Part shown: positions 6,580-14,258 of the stretch, one piece after another
Numbering within the stretch: position 1 is the stretch's first letter
Layout of the letters: each line of letters begins with the position of its first letter
Source: PALSA-270 sp963770245
Lineage (GTDB): Bacteria; Acidobacteriota; Terriglobia; Terriglobales; Acidobacteriaceae
Direction of reading: 5' to 3'
DNA length: 64,000 bases
Assembly: GCA_963770245.1 (NCBI GenBank)
Contig: CAVYOX010000010.1
Span: 248,001-312,000 of the forward strand
The notes under the pieces: generated by a model
What the model saw: only the letters and a program-made list of their open reading frames with translations
What the model was told of the DNA's origin: nothing
Database searches by the model: none
Translations under genes and position numbers: made by a program

Positions 6580-9342
6580 TCAGCGCTCCAGAATGTCTTT
6601 GTAGGCGTTCAAGGCGACCTTTTTCGGTTGGCGGGGGAGCAGGACATCGCCTGAGAAGCTGGTGTTGCCCTCGATTTCCACTTGGCCAAGACGAACCATG
6701 CCCTGGCCAAAATCGGCGAAGACGGGAACCAGCATGGCAAAGTGCTCGTCAACTTCGCTCTGGGTAATGGTCATGTGCAGCGTTACTTTGCCGCCGGCCG
6801 AGGGACTGAGTTGGTACTCGAAACGGTATCGCGGCACCTGAGTGCCGTACACCCACTCGTCGAAAAACCAGTCCAGACGGCCATTGCGCGCGAGATCCAT
6901 CGACTTGGTCATGTGCTTCTCGGCAATGGCCCGGAAGGACTCGGTGGACGCTGCCTGCTCCCGGTGGCTGGCCACGAAGTCGTGCATCATGGCAATGAAG
7001 GCCTTGTCCTGATCCTGGTTGCTGTACATCATGGAACGCAACATTTCGAGAACATAGGCGCCCTTGGGGTAAATCAGGTTCTGGTAGGCGCCCTCGGACC
7101 GGGGAGAAATCAGACGCAAGCCCATCCACAGGGGACCGGCGTCATTTGGAGCCACGCCATAGTTGTTCTTTTCGAGAATCCGCTGGCGCAGGCGATCCCA
7201 AAATTCGATGTAGTCCTTTCGCCAGGCCGGCCCCACGGCTTGCTGCAGGAATAGCCCGGCCGAGAACTCGGCAAAGCCCTCCGAAAGCCATTGATCGTGG
7301 TAGGAAGCCCAGCCGACAGCATGACCCCACCATTGATGGGAGACTTCGTGCGGCGTTACTTCCTGCACGAACCCGGTGAACTGGTTGTCAATCCGTCCGA
7401 AAAGCATCCACCTCTCGGTCGAGTCCATGTAGGCGGAAATCGGAAGGTAAACCAGGTTTGGCCAAGACTGTCCGAAGTTGAAGTCGGGCTGCTCGGTAAT
7501 CGAGACATCCTCGTAGGGACTCCTGCCGAAAAAATAGGTGCACAGCTGCAACTGGGCGCGGGTCTGATCGAGCGCATATTTCGTCATGGCGGCGGGCGCC
7601 AGGGATGCGAGCGCACGGTTCCCGTGCAGCGAGTCGGGCAAATCGGACAAATAGTAACCGGAGATGTGGTAGCCGGTTCGGTCGTCTGCCAGGTCGATCC
7701 TCTTGTATTCCCCGTAGTTGAATCCAGCCACCGCCACCGGGGTCGGGGTGATCCAGTGAGTTACGGCGAGGTCCTGCTCGGTCGACTCGGCTTGCAGCTT
7801 GCCGACGCTGATCACCTGGAAACGACGGGGGACCTTGAAGGTGAGGTCGTAGAGAGCGCGTTCCCCAAACCCATTCAGGTTGGGGTACCAGGAACTCCGG
7901 GCGCGGACGTAGAAACTTCCGCTGCCGGCGTTTTCGAGCACCTTATCTCCGGCGTACTCGACGGTCAGCGAAGATTGCTGACCGATGGCGAGCGCCTGGG
8001 GGAGTATGGCGTAGAACGAACCGTCTTCCTTGCGGCTCTCCTGAATGAAATAGAGATCCTGGCCTTGCTCGCCGGTGACGCGGGTCACCCGCAAGTTCGG
8101 CAGGAGTCCGAACTTGAGGACGCGCTCGCCCGCGAGCAAGGGCGCGAAGGTGACGGTGGCGGTGCTAAACAAATGATCGTTTTTTGCGATCACGGTTTCG
8201 ATTTTGTAACCCCGGGTGGCAAATAGGCGGCGGTCCTGCTGGGAACTTGCGGTGCGGTTCAAGTATTCAGATTTCAAGTGGGCCAGATACCAGATGCCAT
8301 CGTCCATTCCTGCGGGATCGTAGTTGATGAGCCCGACCTCCTCCGGGGAATCGAGCTGGGGGATCGCGCCCACGCGGGTGCGCACGAAAAAACGCAGATC
8401 CCTGTGCTTTTTGCCGAGAAGGTAGGCATTGAGGAATTCCGGATGGCCGGGGTTGTAGACCGCGGCCAGGACGTCGGCATCGACGTTGTCGATCGTCTCC
8501 CCCTGCAACACCGACTGGGTGAAACCCGCGGGGTATTCTTGGCGCCGCCGCAGCTTCTCTCGCCAGCTGTCGAAAGCGGCCTCGGCCGCCGCAGGAGTGC
8601 CGGTCGGATCCCCCAGCCCCGGCGTGAATTTCAGCCTGGCGTCCCGGGTGAAGCGGAATACGATTGCGGTAAAGTCTTCTTCGGCGCCGTCGCCACCGGT
8701 GCGCCGGCTGAGTTCGCGGGCGTCGAGGGGAGTGGCGGCGTGCAGGCTGAAGTGTCCCTCGCCCACGAAAACTGCGCCGGTGACCACGCCCTCGACTGGA
8801 CTCAAGAAAGTCAGGGTGCCCTTCTGAAACTGGAAAATGGCGGCATCCGAGTTCAGGGTGAAATGGTCGAAACGAAACGTAGGGCCGAGCCCAACCGCGC
8901 GCAATTGCCGGTACACCGCGTCGGAATTGGCAAAGGCCAGGCTTTTCGCGGGGACCGAAATGCTCTCCTGCTGCCGAGCGATGGCCAGGAAGAGCTCGAG
9001 CTCGACCGGACCTTTCAAATCAACGGGCTTGACCAAGGGCTCGAAACCATCGCGGGTCGCCTCGAGGGAATACTGGCCCGCCTTCAGATCCGGGGACACG
9101 AACCGGCCGAGGCCGTCCGAGAAAAAGACCACCGGCTGCGCCAGATCGCCACCCCTGACTTCGATCCGGGCCTGGGCGATGACGGCGCCCGAGGGATCTT
9201 TGATGGTTCCGGAAATCGTCGCTGCATGCAGGCCGGCAGAACCCGCCAGCCAGAACCCGGTGAAGCAAACCCGGAGCAGGAGCAGGACTCGATGGGACAG
9301 AGCAGATCGACCCGGGGCGCGAATTGCATCACAGAGCGCCAT
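6580..9342 (-). CDS. Secreted M1-like zinc metallopeptidase with N-terminal carboxypeptidase-regulatory-like domain
   Basis: About 920 residues. A signal peptide (RVLLLLRVCFTGFWLAG...) is followed by a beta-sandwich of the carboxypeptidase regulatory type (ISGTIKDPSGAVIAQARIEV, roughly the next 80 residues), a long beta-rich region, then the gluzincin catalytic domain. The zinc motif is HEVSH, with a downstream ligand Glu 18 residues later in LSEGFAEF, as in M1 aminopeptidases. The usual GxMEN exopeptidase motif upstream of the zinc site is not visible; the sequence there is FGQSWPNLVYLP. Peptide substrates outside the cytoplasm are likely, but aminopeptidase activity is not assured. I chose ATG 9342; an in-frame TTG at 9381 behind a GGGG-rich stretch is an alternative. 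Confidence 0.8.
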   Translation of the reverse strand: MALCDAIRAPGRSALSHRVLLLLRVCFTGFWLAGSAGLHAATISGTIKDPSGAVIAQARIEVRGGDLAQPVVFFSDGLGRFVSPDLKAGQYSLEATRDGFEPLVKPVDLKGPVELELFLAIARQQESISVPAKSLAFANSDAVYRQLRAVGLGPTFRFDHFTLNSDAAIFQFQKGTLTFLSPVEGVVTGAVFVGEGHFSLHAATPLDARELSRRTGGDGAEEDFTAIVFRFTRDARLKFTPGLGDPTGTPAAAEAAFDSWREKLRRRQEYPAGFTQSVLQGETIDNVDADVLAAVYNPGHPEFLNAYLLGKKHRDLRFFVRTRVGAIPQLDSPEEVGLINYDPAGMDDGIWYLAHLKSEYLNRTASSQQDRRLFATRGYKIETVIAKNDHLFSTATVTFAPLLAGERVLKFGLLPNLRVTRVTGEQGQDLYFIQESRKEDGSFYAILPQALAIGQQSSLTVEYAGDKVLENAGSGSFYVRARSSWYPNLNGFGERALYDLTFKVPRRFQVISVGKLQAESTEQDLAVTHWITPTPVAVAGFNYGEYKRIDLADDRTGYHISGYYLSDLPDSLHGNRALASLAPAAMTKYALDQTRAQLQLCTYFFGRSPYEDVSITEQPDFNFGQSWPNLVYLPISAYMDSTERWMLFGRIDNQFTGFVQEVTPHEVSHQWWGHAVGWASYHDQWLSEGFAEFSAGLFLQQAVGPAWRKDYIEFWDRLRQRILEKNNYGVAPNDAGPLWMGLRLISPRSEGAYQNLIYPKGAYVLEMLRSMMYSNQDQDKAFIAMMHDFVASHREQAASTESFRAIAEKHMTKSMDLARNGRLDWFFDEWVYGTQVPRYRFEYQLSPSAGGKVTLHMTITQSEVDEHFAMLVPVFADFGQGMVRLGQVEIEGNTSFSGDVLLPRQPKKVALNAYKDILER

Positions 9343-9382
9343 CGCTTTGGCCGAGAGTATACGGATCCCCGGGTGCTTCAAC

Positions 9383-9417
9383 CACCCCTAAACCCGTCTA
9401 GACCGTGGCTTTAGGGG
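9383..9417. promoter_or_regulatory. Inverted repeat between divergent genes
   Basis: ACCCCTAAA (9383-9391) and TTTAGGGGT (9409-9417) form a perfect 9-bp inverted repeat with a 17-base spacer. It lies in the divergent intergenic region between the metallopeptidase and the GGDEF gene. It could be an operator or a short hairpin; no known regulator consensus was recognised. Confidence 0.4.
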
Positions 9418-9501
9418 TTCGCATTACTAAGGTTGGTTGCCGGGGTTTCCGGGGGCCGCATATAATTCGAGCACTTCCTCCCGCATTCGAGGGCGCAGTG
9501 C

Positions 9502-10557
9502 ATGACCAGTAAGGCCACCGGCACCGGTCGCAACCGGCATCTGCAGGAACTGAACATCTTTCACGGCGTGGCCAAGGCCCTGACCTCTTCGCTGGACCTC
9601 GATTCCATTCTGCAAACCATTATGGAGAAGATGGCGGAGTACTTCCGCCCGGACACCTGGTCGTTGCTGATGGTCGACGAAGAGCTCAATGAGCTCTACT
9701 TTGCGATCGCCGTGGGGAACGCCTCGGAAGCGTTGAAGAATGTGCGGCTTAAAGTTGGCGAAGGCATCGCCGGGTGGGTGGCCAAACACGGCGAGCGGCT
9801 GATCGTGCCCGACGTCATGGCGGATCCTCGCTTTGCCAAGCGCATCGACGAAATGACGCAATGGGAGACGCAGTCCATTATTTGCGTTCCCTTGCGCTCC
9901 AAGCACCGGGTGCTCGGAGTGATCCAGTTGGTCAACGTCAACATGGAGGGCTTCGGCGACCAGGAATTGTTCTTCCTGCAGGCGCTGTCGGATTATGCGG
10001 CGATCGCGATCGAGAATGCGCGGTCGGTCGAGAAGATCCAGGAACTCACCATTACCGATGACGTGACCGGGCTCTACAATGCGCGGCATCTTTATAAGAC
10101 GCTCGAAACGGAAGTGTACCGGTCCGCGCGCTTTAACTATGAGTTTACCGTGCTGTTCATCGATCTCGATCACTTCAAACAGGTCAACGACACGCACGGG
10201 CACCTGGTGGGCAGCAAGCTGCTGGCGGAGATCGGCTATCTGGTCAAAGCTCAGCTGCGCTTGATTGACTACGCCTTCCGTTACGGCGGAGATGAGTTCG
10301 TGATCCTGTTGCCGCAAACCGGCAAAGACGCGGCTTTGGTGGTGGCGAAACGTTTGCGGGACAGCTTGCGGACCAGCATGTTCTGCAAAGAAGAAGGATT
10401 GAATCTGAACGTTCGCGCCTCGATTGGGGTGGCCACTTATCCCCACGACGCGAAAACGCCCCATGATGTCATCCGCCAGGCCGACGAGATGATGTATCTG
10501 GTGAAAAACAGCACCCGCGACAACATCGGGATTGCGCAGCGCGGGATGATGAAGTAG
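9502..10557 (+). CDS. GAF-GGDEF diguanylate cyclase
   Basis: Soluble 351-residue protein predicted to make cyclic di-GMP from two GTP. The N-terminal GAF domain (about 20-175) contains the VGEGIAGWVAKHGERLIVPDV region typical of ligand-sensing GAFs. The GGDEF domain (about 185-345) opens with ITDDVTGLYNARH and carries an intact YGGDEF active site near residue 266. An RxxD motif (RLID) sits exactly five residues before GGDEF, so product-feedback inhibition through an I-site is expected. There is no transmembrane segment. It stands alone, divergent from the metallopeptidase and convergent with a pseudogene. Confidence 0.93.
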   Translation: MTSKATGTGRNRHLQELNIFHGVAKALTSSLDLDSILQTIMEKMAEYFRPDTWSLLMVDEELNELYFAIAVGNASEALKNVRLKVGEGIAGWVAKHGERLIVPDVMADPRFAKRIDEMTQWETQSIICVPLRSKHRVLGVIQLVNVNMEGFGDQELFFLQALSDYAAIAIENARSVEKIQELTITDDVTGLYNARHLYKTLETEVYRSARFNYEFTVLFIDLDHFKQVNDTHGHLVGSKLLAEIGYLVKAQLRLIDYAFRYGGDEFVILLPQTGKDAALVVAKRLRDSLRTSMFCKEEGLNLNVRASIGVATYPHDAKTPHDVIRQADEMMYLVKNSTRDNIGIAQRGMMK

Positions 10558-10566
10558 CCAACCGCT

Positions 10567-11138
10567 TTACGGTTTCGCGGTTCCTAGGTTCCGCTCGATC
10601 GCCCGTCTCTCGATCTCGAACTTTTTCCATTCTCCGAAGTCCCGCAACCGAACCCGAAGGCCGGCATGCGTTTTGCTGCGAGCGTCCGCTCCGGCGAAAA
10701 ACGCTCCCGCGACAGGAGAACGTAAGAGATAGCCGTCGGTGCTGCCGACGTAAATGACGCGGCCGACCACCACGGGCGAGGCCAGGATGGTACCCATGCT
10801 GGGCATTTTGCGGACGCCCGCGACCAGGTCAGCGTAGAAGTCCTCGTGGCGGTGAAACGGCGTTCGCCCGCGGTCCGGAATTTCCACTGCAAGACGCCGG
10901 TCGCGCCGTCCAGGGCATAGAAGTTTCCGTTGTCGCCGCCAAAACAGACGCTGCCGTGATCGACCGCGGGAGACGAGGCCACCCCGACCTCGGTCGGGAA
11001 CTTCCATTTGATCTTCTTCCATTTGATCTTGCCGAAGTGCTCAACCGGCGCCGCAGCGTGAACCCCGGTGTGCTCGAGGTTGCCGCGGAACACGGAGGGG
11101 GTTGGGCAGCCTGCGGGAAGCGCGCCGAGGAACGCCAT
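10567..11138 (-). pseudogene. Frameshifted fragment of a PQQ-type beta-propeller gene
   Basis: Two minus-strand frames together encode propeller blades. The upstream part reads PSVFRGNLEHTGVH, VASSPAVDHGSVCFGGDNGN and FYALDGATGVLQWKFRT. After a frame change near 10860 the other frame continues MGTILASPVVVGRVIYVGST, DGYLL, and ends at 10567. These are tryptophan-docking (PQQ/BamB-like) repeats, but only about two blades remain and the intervening segment is scrambled, so a functional propeller is not encoded. A 15-bp tandem duplication near the 5' end repeats the KIKWK coding segment. A sequencing error could explain the frame change but not the truncation. Confidence 0.7.
11001..11030. repeat. 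15-bp perfect tandem duplication in the propeller pseudogene
   Basis: CTTCCATTTGATCTT occurs twice head to tail (11001-11015, 11016-11030). It doubles a five-residue KIKWK segment in the pseudogene, consistent with relaxed selection. Confidence 0.9.
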
Positions 11139-11265
11139 CCCGCCAGCGCAATTTCATGGTAGCGGCTGAGATGGAGGTCGAGCGTTTCAGTGAGAGGCTC
11201 TCGTTCCCGGCGGTTTGGGGCCTGCGGAACCACGGCGGGTCGCTGGCGGCTGCCCGGCGGTTCCT

Positions 11266-12183
11266 TCAATCCGCCGGCAGAGGAGCAGGTTGAGAGACGT
11301 GCACTCTTTGAGTTTTCTCGGGCAGAGCGGCCGGCACTTCGAGCCACTTACGAATTTCGGGGAGAGCGGCGCGGGCCGCGATTTCACCGGCCCGGATGAG
11401 CTCGACGGCGTGCTCGAAATCATCGTACTGGTATCCGCTGACGTCAGGCTCGAGCACCAAATCGGCGGCCGCCCGCCATAGGCTGCAGTTCATCTCCTGC
11501 GCGATCGAGAAGCATTGGCCAATAACGTCGAACAGGTGGCGCGGGCCTCGGGCGTTGACCCAGGTTCCCTTCAAGTGAACTGCCAACACCCGCGTCGCGC
11601 CCATCTCGCGCAGGGGAATCGTGGGAACGGCGTAGGCCAGCATGCCATCGATCAGAAGGCGCCCGTCGAACTTGATCGGCAGAAACATTCCCGGATAGGT
11701 GCAGCTGGCGCGGACCGGCTCGATCAGCGATCCGGTGCGAAACACGACGCCGGCGCCGGTCGAGAAATCGGTGGCTGTGACCGCCAGCGGGATTTGCAGT
11801 TCTTCAAAGGTTTTGACTTTGAGGAGGCTATTGAGAAAACCGATCATGCGATGGTTGCTGGCGAAGCCGTAGCGCGAGAGCGTCCAGCGGGCGAAGCTGC
11901 GGAAACGCACCCGGGAGGCGACGGCTCCCAGTTCGGCCGGACTCAGGCCGCTGCAAAAGGCGGCTCCGACCAGGGCCCCGACGCTGGTGCCGGCGACGAA
12001 CCGGATGGGGATATTTTCTTCGACGAGAATCTTGAGGACGCCGATGTGGGCCATGCCGCGGGCGAAGCCGCCGCCGAGGGCGAGCCCAATGGCGGGAGGC
12101 GACTGCGGGGTTCGCAGGGAAACCTCGGAGGTTGCCCGGCCCAACCCCTGCACCGAACGAATGATTCTCCTCAGGCTCTTCAT
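11266..12183 (-). CDS. Patatin-like phospholipase (RssA type)
   Basis: A 305-residue lipid acyl hydrolase. The oxyanion-hole motif is GGGFARGMAHIG (residues 37-48), the nucleophile elbow is GTSVG with Ser67, and the catalytic Asp lies in LLIDGML around residue 180; all parts of the Ser-Asp dyad are present. No signal peptide is visible, so it is probably cytoplasmic or peripherally membrane bound, as for bacterial RssA/YchK-like proteins. The C-terminal 80 residues (RAAADLVLEPDVSGYQYDDF...) match the usual family ending. The gene is convergent with the propeller pseudogene and divergent from the NUDIX gene. The Shine-Dalgarno is weak. Confidence 0.92.
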   Translation of the reverse strand: MKSLRRIIRSVQGLGRATSEVSLRTPQSPPAIGLALGGGFARGMAHIGVLKILVEENIPIRFVAGTSVGALVGAAFCSGLSPAELGAVASRVRFRSFARWTLSRYGFASNHRMIGFLNSLLKVKTFEELQIPLAVTATDFSTGAGVVFRTGSLIEPVRASCTYPGMFLPIKFDGRLLIDGMLAYAVPTIPLREMGATRVLAVHLKGTWVNARGPRHLFDVIGQCFSIAQEMNCSLWRAAADLVLEPDVSGYQYDDFEHAVELIRAGEIAARAALPEIRKWLEVPAALPEKTQRVHVSQPAPLPAD

Positions 12184-12362
12184 GGGGTCGCCACATCCTT
12201 TCCCGGCTCCGCCGGGCCCCAGCTTGAACTAGCAAGTAGGATGCCAGGGTCCGCGGATCTGGTTATCGGAGGCTCGCAGGAGGACATTTGAGGGCTGCGG
12301 ACGGGCCAGGTTTCTTGCCTCTGACGGTGACTAACTCCTCTAATCCTGATAACTTGGGGCCC

Positions 12363-12851
12363 ATGGTACGGGAGATTTCGGCAGGCGGAGTGGTGGTGCG
12401 GCCGGCGGCCGAAGGCTGGGCGGTAGCCGTCATTGAGCCCGAGCGGGAGGCCTCCGGGGTGACAACTTCTCGCAAGAAAAGACCACAAAAAGTGTTACTC
12501 GCCCTGCCCAAAGGACTGCTCGATCCCGGCGAAAAGCCCGAGCAGACGGCCCTGCGCGAGGTGCTCGAGGAAACCGGGCTGACCGTGACTCCGGTCCACA
12601 AGCTGGCCGATATCAAGTACGTTTACGTGCGCACCTGGGGAGACAAGCAGCGGGTTTTCAAAATTGTGAGCTTCTATTTGTTGCGCTACGAGTCGGGTCG
12701 CATTGACGAGATTTCTCCGGACATGCGCATCGAAGTGAGGCGCGCACTTTGGATCCCGCTCGAGGACGCGGTGCGAAAACTCTCCTACAAAGGAGAGCGG
12801 GATGTGGCTCGCAGCGCGCAGGAGTACCTGAAATCTCACTCGGAGGTATGA
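12363..12851 (+). CDS. NUDIX hydrolase
   Basis: Mg-dependent hydrolase of a nucleoside-diphosphate-linked substrate. The NUDIX box is intact: G-LLDPG-E-KPEQTAL-RE-V-LEE-T-G-L, matching GX5EX7REUXEEXGU, roughly residues 58-80. The region in front holds a short insertion (ASGVTTSRKKRPQKVL). The substrate cannot be told from sequence. The ATG chosen begins right at the domain (MVREISAGGVVVRP). An in-frame TTG at 12288 follows an AGGAGG and would add 25 residues; it cannot be excluded. The gene ends 4 bases before the VIT-family transporter gene, so the two are probably co-transcribed. Confidence 0.88.
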   Translation: MVREISAGGVVVRPAAEGWAVAVIEPEREASGVTTSRKKRPQKVLLALPKGLLDPGEKPEQTALREVLEETGLTVTPVHKLADIKYVYVRTWGDKQRVFKIVSFYLLRYESGRIDEISPDMRIEVRRALWIPLEDAVRKLSYKGERDVARSAQEYLKSHSEV

Positions 12852-12855
12852 CCCG

Positions 12856-13551
12856 ATGGCAATTACTCCGCATATCGAGAAACACTTTACCGCGGGGAAC
12901 TTTGTGCGCGACGTGGTGATTGGGATGGCGGACGGACTGACTGTGCCCTTTGCGCTGGCGGCCGGACTTTCGGGGGCGTCGCAGGACACGCGAGTGATTG
13001 TCATTGGCGGGTTGGCGGAAATTGCCGCCGGGTCGATCGCCATGGGATTGGGAGGCTATCTGGCCGCGCGCGGTGATGCGGAACACTACGAGCAGGAACG
13101 AGAGCGCGAGGAGCGTGAAGTCCGCGAAATTCCTGAGGAGGAAAAAGCCGAGGTCAGCCGGGTATTTCACGCCTATGGCATGACGCCCGAGCAAAGCGTT
13201 CCGGTGGTGGAAGCGCTCAGCCAGCATCCCAAGGCTTGGGTGGATTTCATGATGCGCTTCGAACTGGGCCTCGAAGAACCGGATCCGAGGCGCGCCGTCA
13301 CTAGCGCAGCGACCATTGCGGGGGCCTACATTGCCGGAGGATTTATTCCCCTGTCGCCCTACATCGCGCTTTCGAGCGCATCGCGTGGACTCGAACTCTC
13401 GGCCGCGGTGACGCTCGTTGCCCTGGGAATCTTTGGCTATATCAAGGGACGTTTTACCGGCACCCGGCCATTGCGTTCTGCCTCCCAGACCGTGGTGATC
13501 GGCGGCCTGGCGGCAGCGGCCGCGTTTGTGCTGGCGAAGCTAATCGCATAA
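12856..13551 (+). CDS. VIT1/CCC1-family iron/manganese transporter
   Basis: A 231-residue inner-membrane protein of the vacuolar-iron-transporter superfamily. The N-terminal part has the characteristic helix pair NFVRDVVIGMADGLTVPFALAAGL and VIVIGGLAEIAAGSIAMGLGGYLAA, followed by a Glu-rich cytoplasmic segment (EHYEQEREREEREVREIPEEEKAE), which in the family forms the metal-binding helical domain. Two or three further helices (AATIAGAYIAGGFIPLSPYI, LSAAVTLVALGIFGY, VVIGGLAAAAAFVLAKL) complete the fold. It likely exports or sequesters Fe2+/Mn2+. The start is the ATG 4 bases after the NUDIX stop. Confidence 0.93.
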   Translation: MAITPHIEKHFTAGNFVRDVVIGMADGLTVPFALAAGLSGASQDTRVIVIGGLAEIAAGSIAMGLGGYLAARGDAEHYEQEREREEREVREIPEEEKAEVSRVFHAYGMTPEQSVPVVEALSQHPKAWVDFMMRFELGLEEPDPRRAVTSAATIAGAYIAGGFIPLSPYIALSSASRGLELSAAVTLVALGIFGYIKGRFTGTRPLRSASQTVVIGGLAAAAAFVLAKLIA

Positions 13552-13772
13552 CATTGAATCTAAACGATTTCGCTTGACCGCGACAGCTGTCCGGCCGAGC
13601 CCGAAACGAACTTGATAAGGGTGCGTGCCGGGGCCCTCCTCTCTCCACATCCAATCGGCACGCGCCGCTTTGGTTTTCGCTGGGTTTCCTTTGCGCATTC
13701 TGGTCCTTATTCCGTTTCTTCGCGCATAATGGGGTGGTGAATCCTGGATTCGCTGGTTTCCATGCGCAACGG

Positions 13773-14234
13773 ATGGCGTGCTGGCGGTCCGCTCCCGCGA
13801 CGGGAGAGCAGCGGGCGGCGAAGCCGGTGGCGCTGCTTCTTTTCTCTCTGCTCCTGTCAACCTGCCTTCTGCTTTCGGCCGAGGCTCGGACCCAGTCCGC
13901 ATCTGCAGGGCTCGACAGGGACTATGCCTCGGCACTCGCGGCAGCCAATCGATTTCTGGCTGCCTGGCAGGCACAAGATCGGGAGAATGGGCTGGTCATG
14001 CTGACCGAAGCAGCCAAGCAACATATATCCGAAGACCGGCTGGAGGAGTTCTTCTTGCCGGGGGCCGATGCGGCCTATGAAATCAGCCGCGGGAGAAAGA
14101 TGGATCGCGGGCGCTATGTCTTTCCCGTGACCCTGTTCGAGGCGGGAACCGGCCATCGGGCGCGGCCGCGGGTTTCTCAGATGATTGTAGTCGAGAGTAG
14201 CCAAAATGACTGGGCCGTCGATCGATTGCCGTAA
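13773..14234 (+). CDS. Small secreted protein of unknown function
   Basis: About 153 residues with an N-terminal hydrophobic signal (PVALLLFSLLLSTCLLLSAEA) and a mature alpha+beta region beginning DRDYASALAAANRFLAAWQAQD. This looks like an NTF2-like or DUF4019-like fold (helix, then FPVTLFEAG and MIVVESSQNDWAVDRLP strands), but I do not recognise a named family with certainty. It sits 24 bases upstream of the fadN-like gene on the same strand. The start is uncertain: ATG 13773 is used, with an in-frame GTG at 13734 as an alternative; neither has a strong Shine-Dalgarno. Confidence 0.6.
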   Translation: MACWRSAPATGEQRAAKPVALLLFSLLLSTCLLLSAEARTQSASAGLDRDYASALAAANRFLAAWQAQDRENGLVMLTEAAKQHISEDRLEEFFLPGADAAYEISRGRKMDRGRYVFPVTLFEAGTGHRARPRVSQMIVVESSQNDWAVDRLP

Positions 14235-14258
14235 GCTCGAAACCGGATTGGAGTGTTT

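Noticed and set aside
8278..9414. 378-residue plus-strand frame opposite the metallopeptidase
   Set aside because: Antisense shadow of a well-supported gene, no domain.
9427..10464. 345-residue minus-strand frame opposite the GGDEF gene
   Set aside because: Antisense shadow; the plus-strand GAF-GGDEF protein has intact catalytic motifs.
12288..12362. N-terminal extension of the NUDIX protein from TTG 12288
   Set aside because: There is an AGGAGG upstream, but the added 25 residues are low-complexity and the domain starts at ATG 12363; kept as an alternative only.
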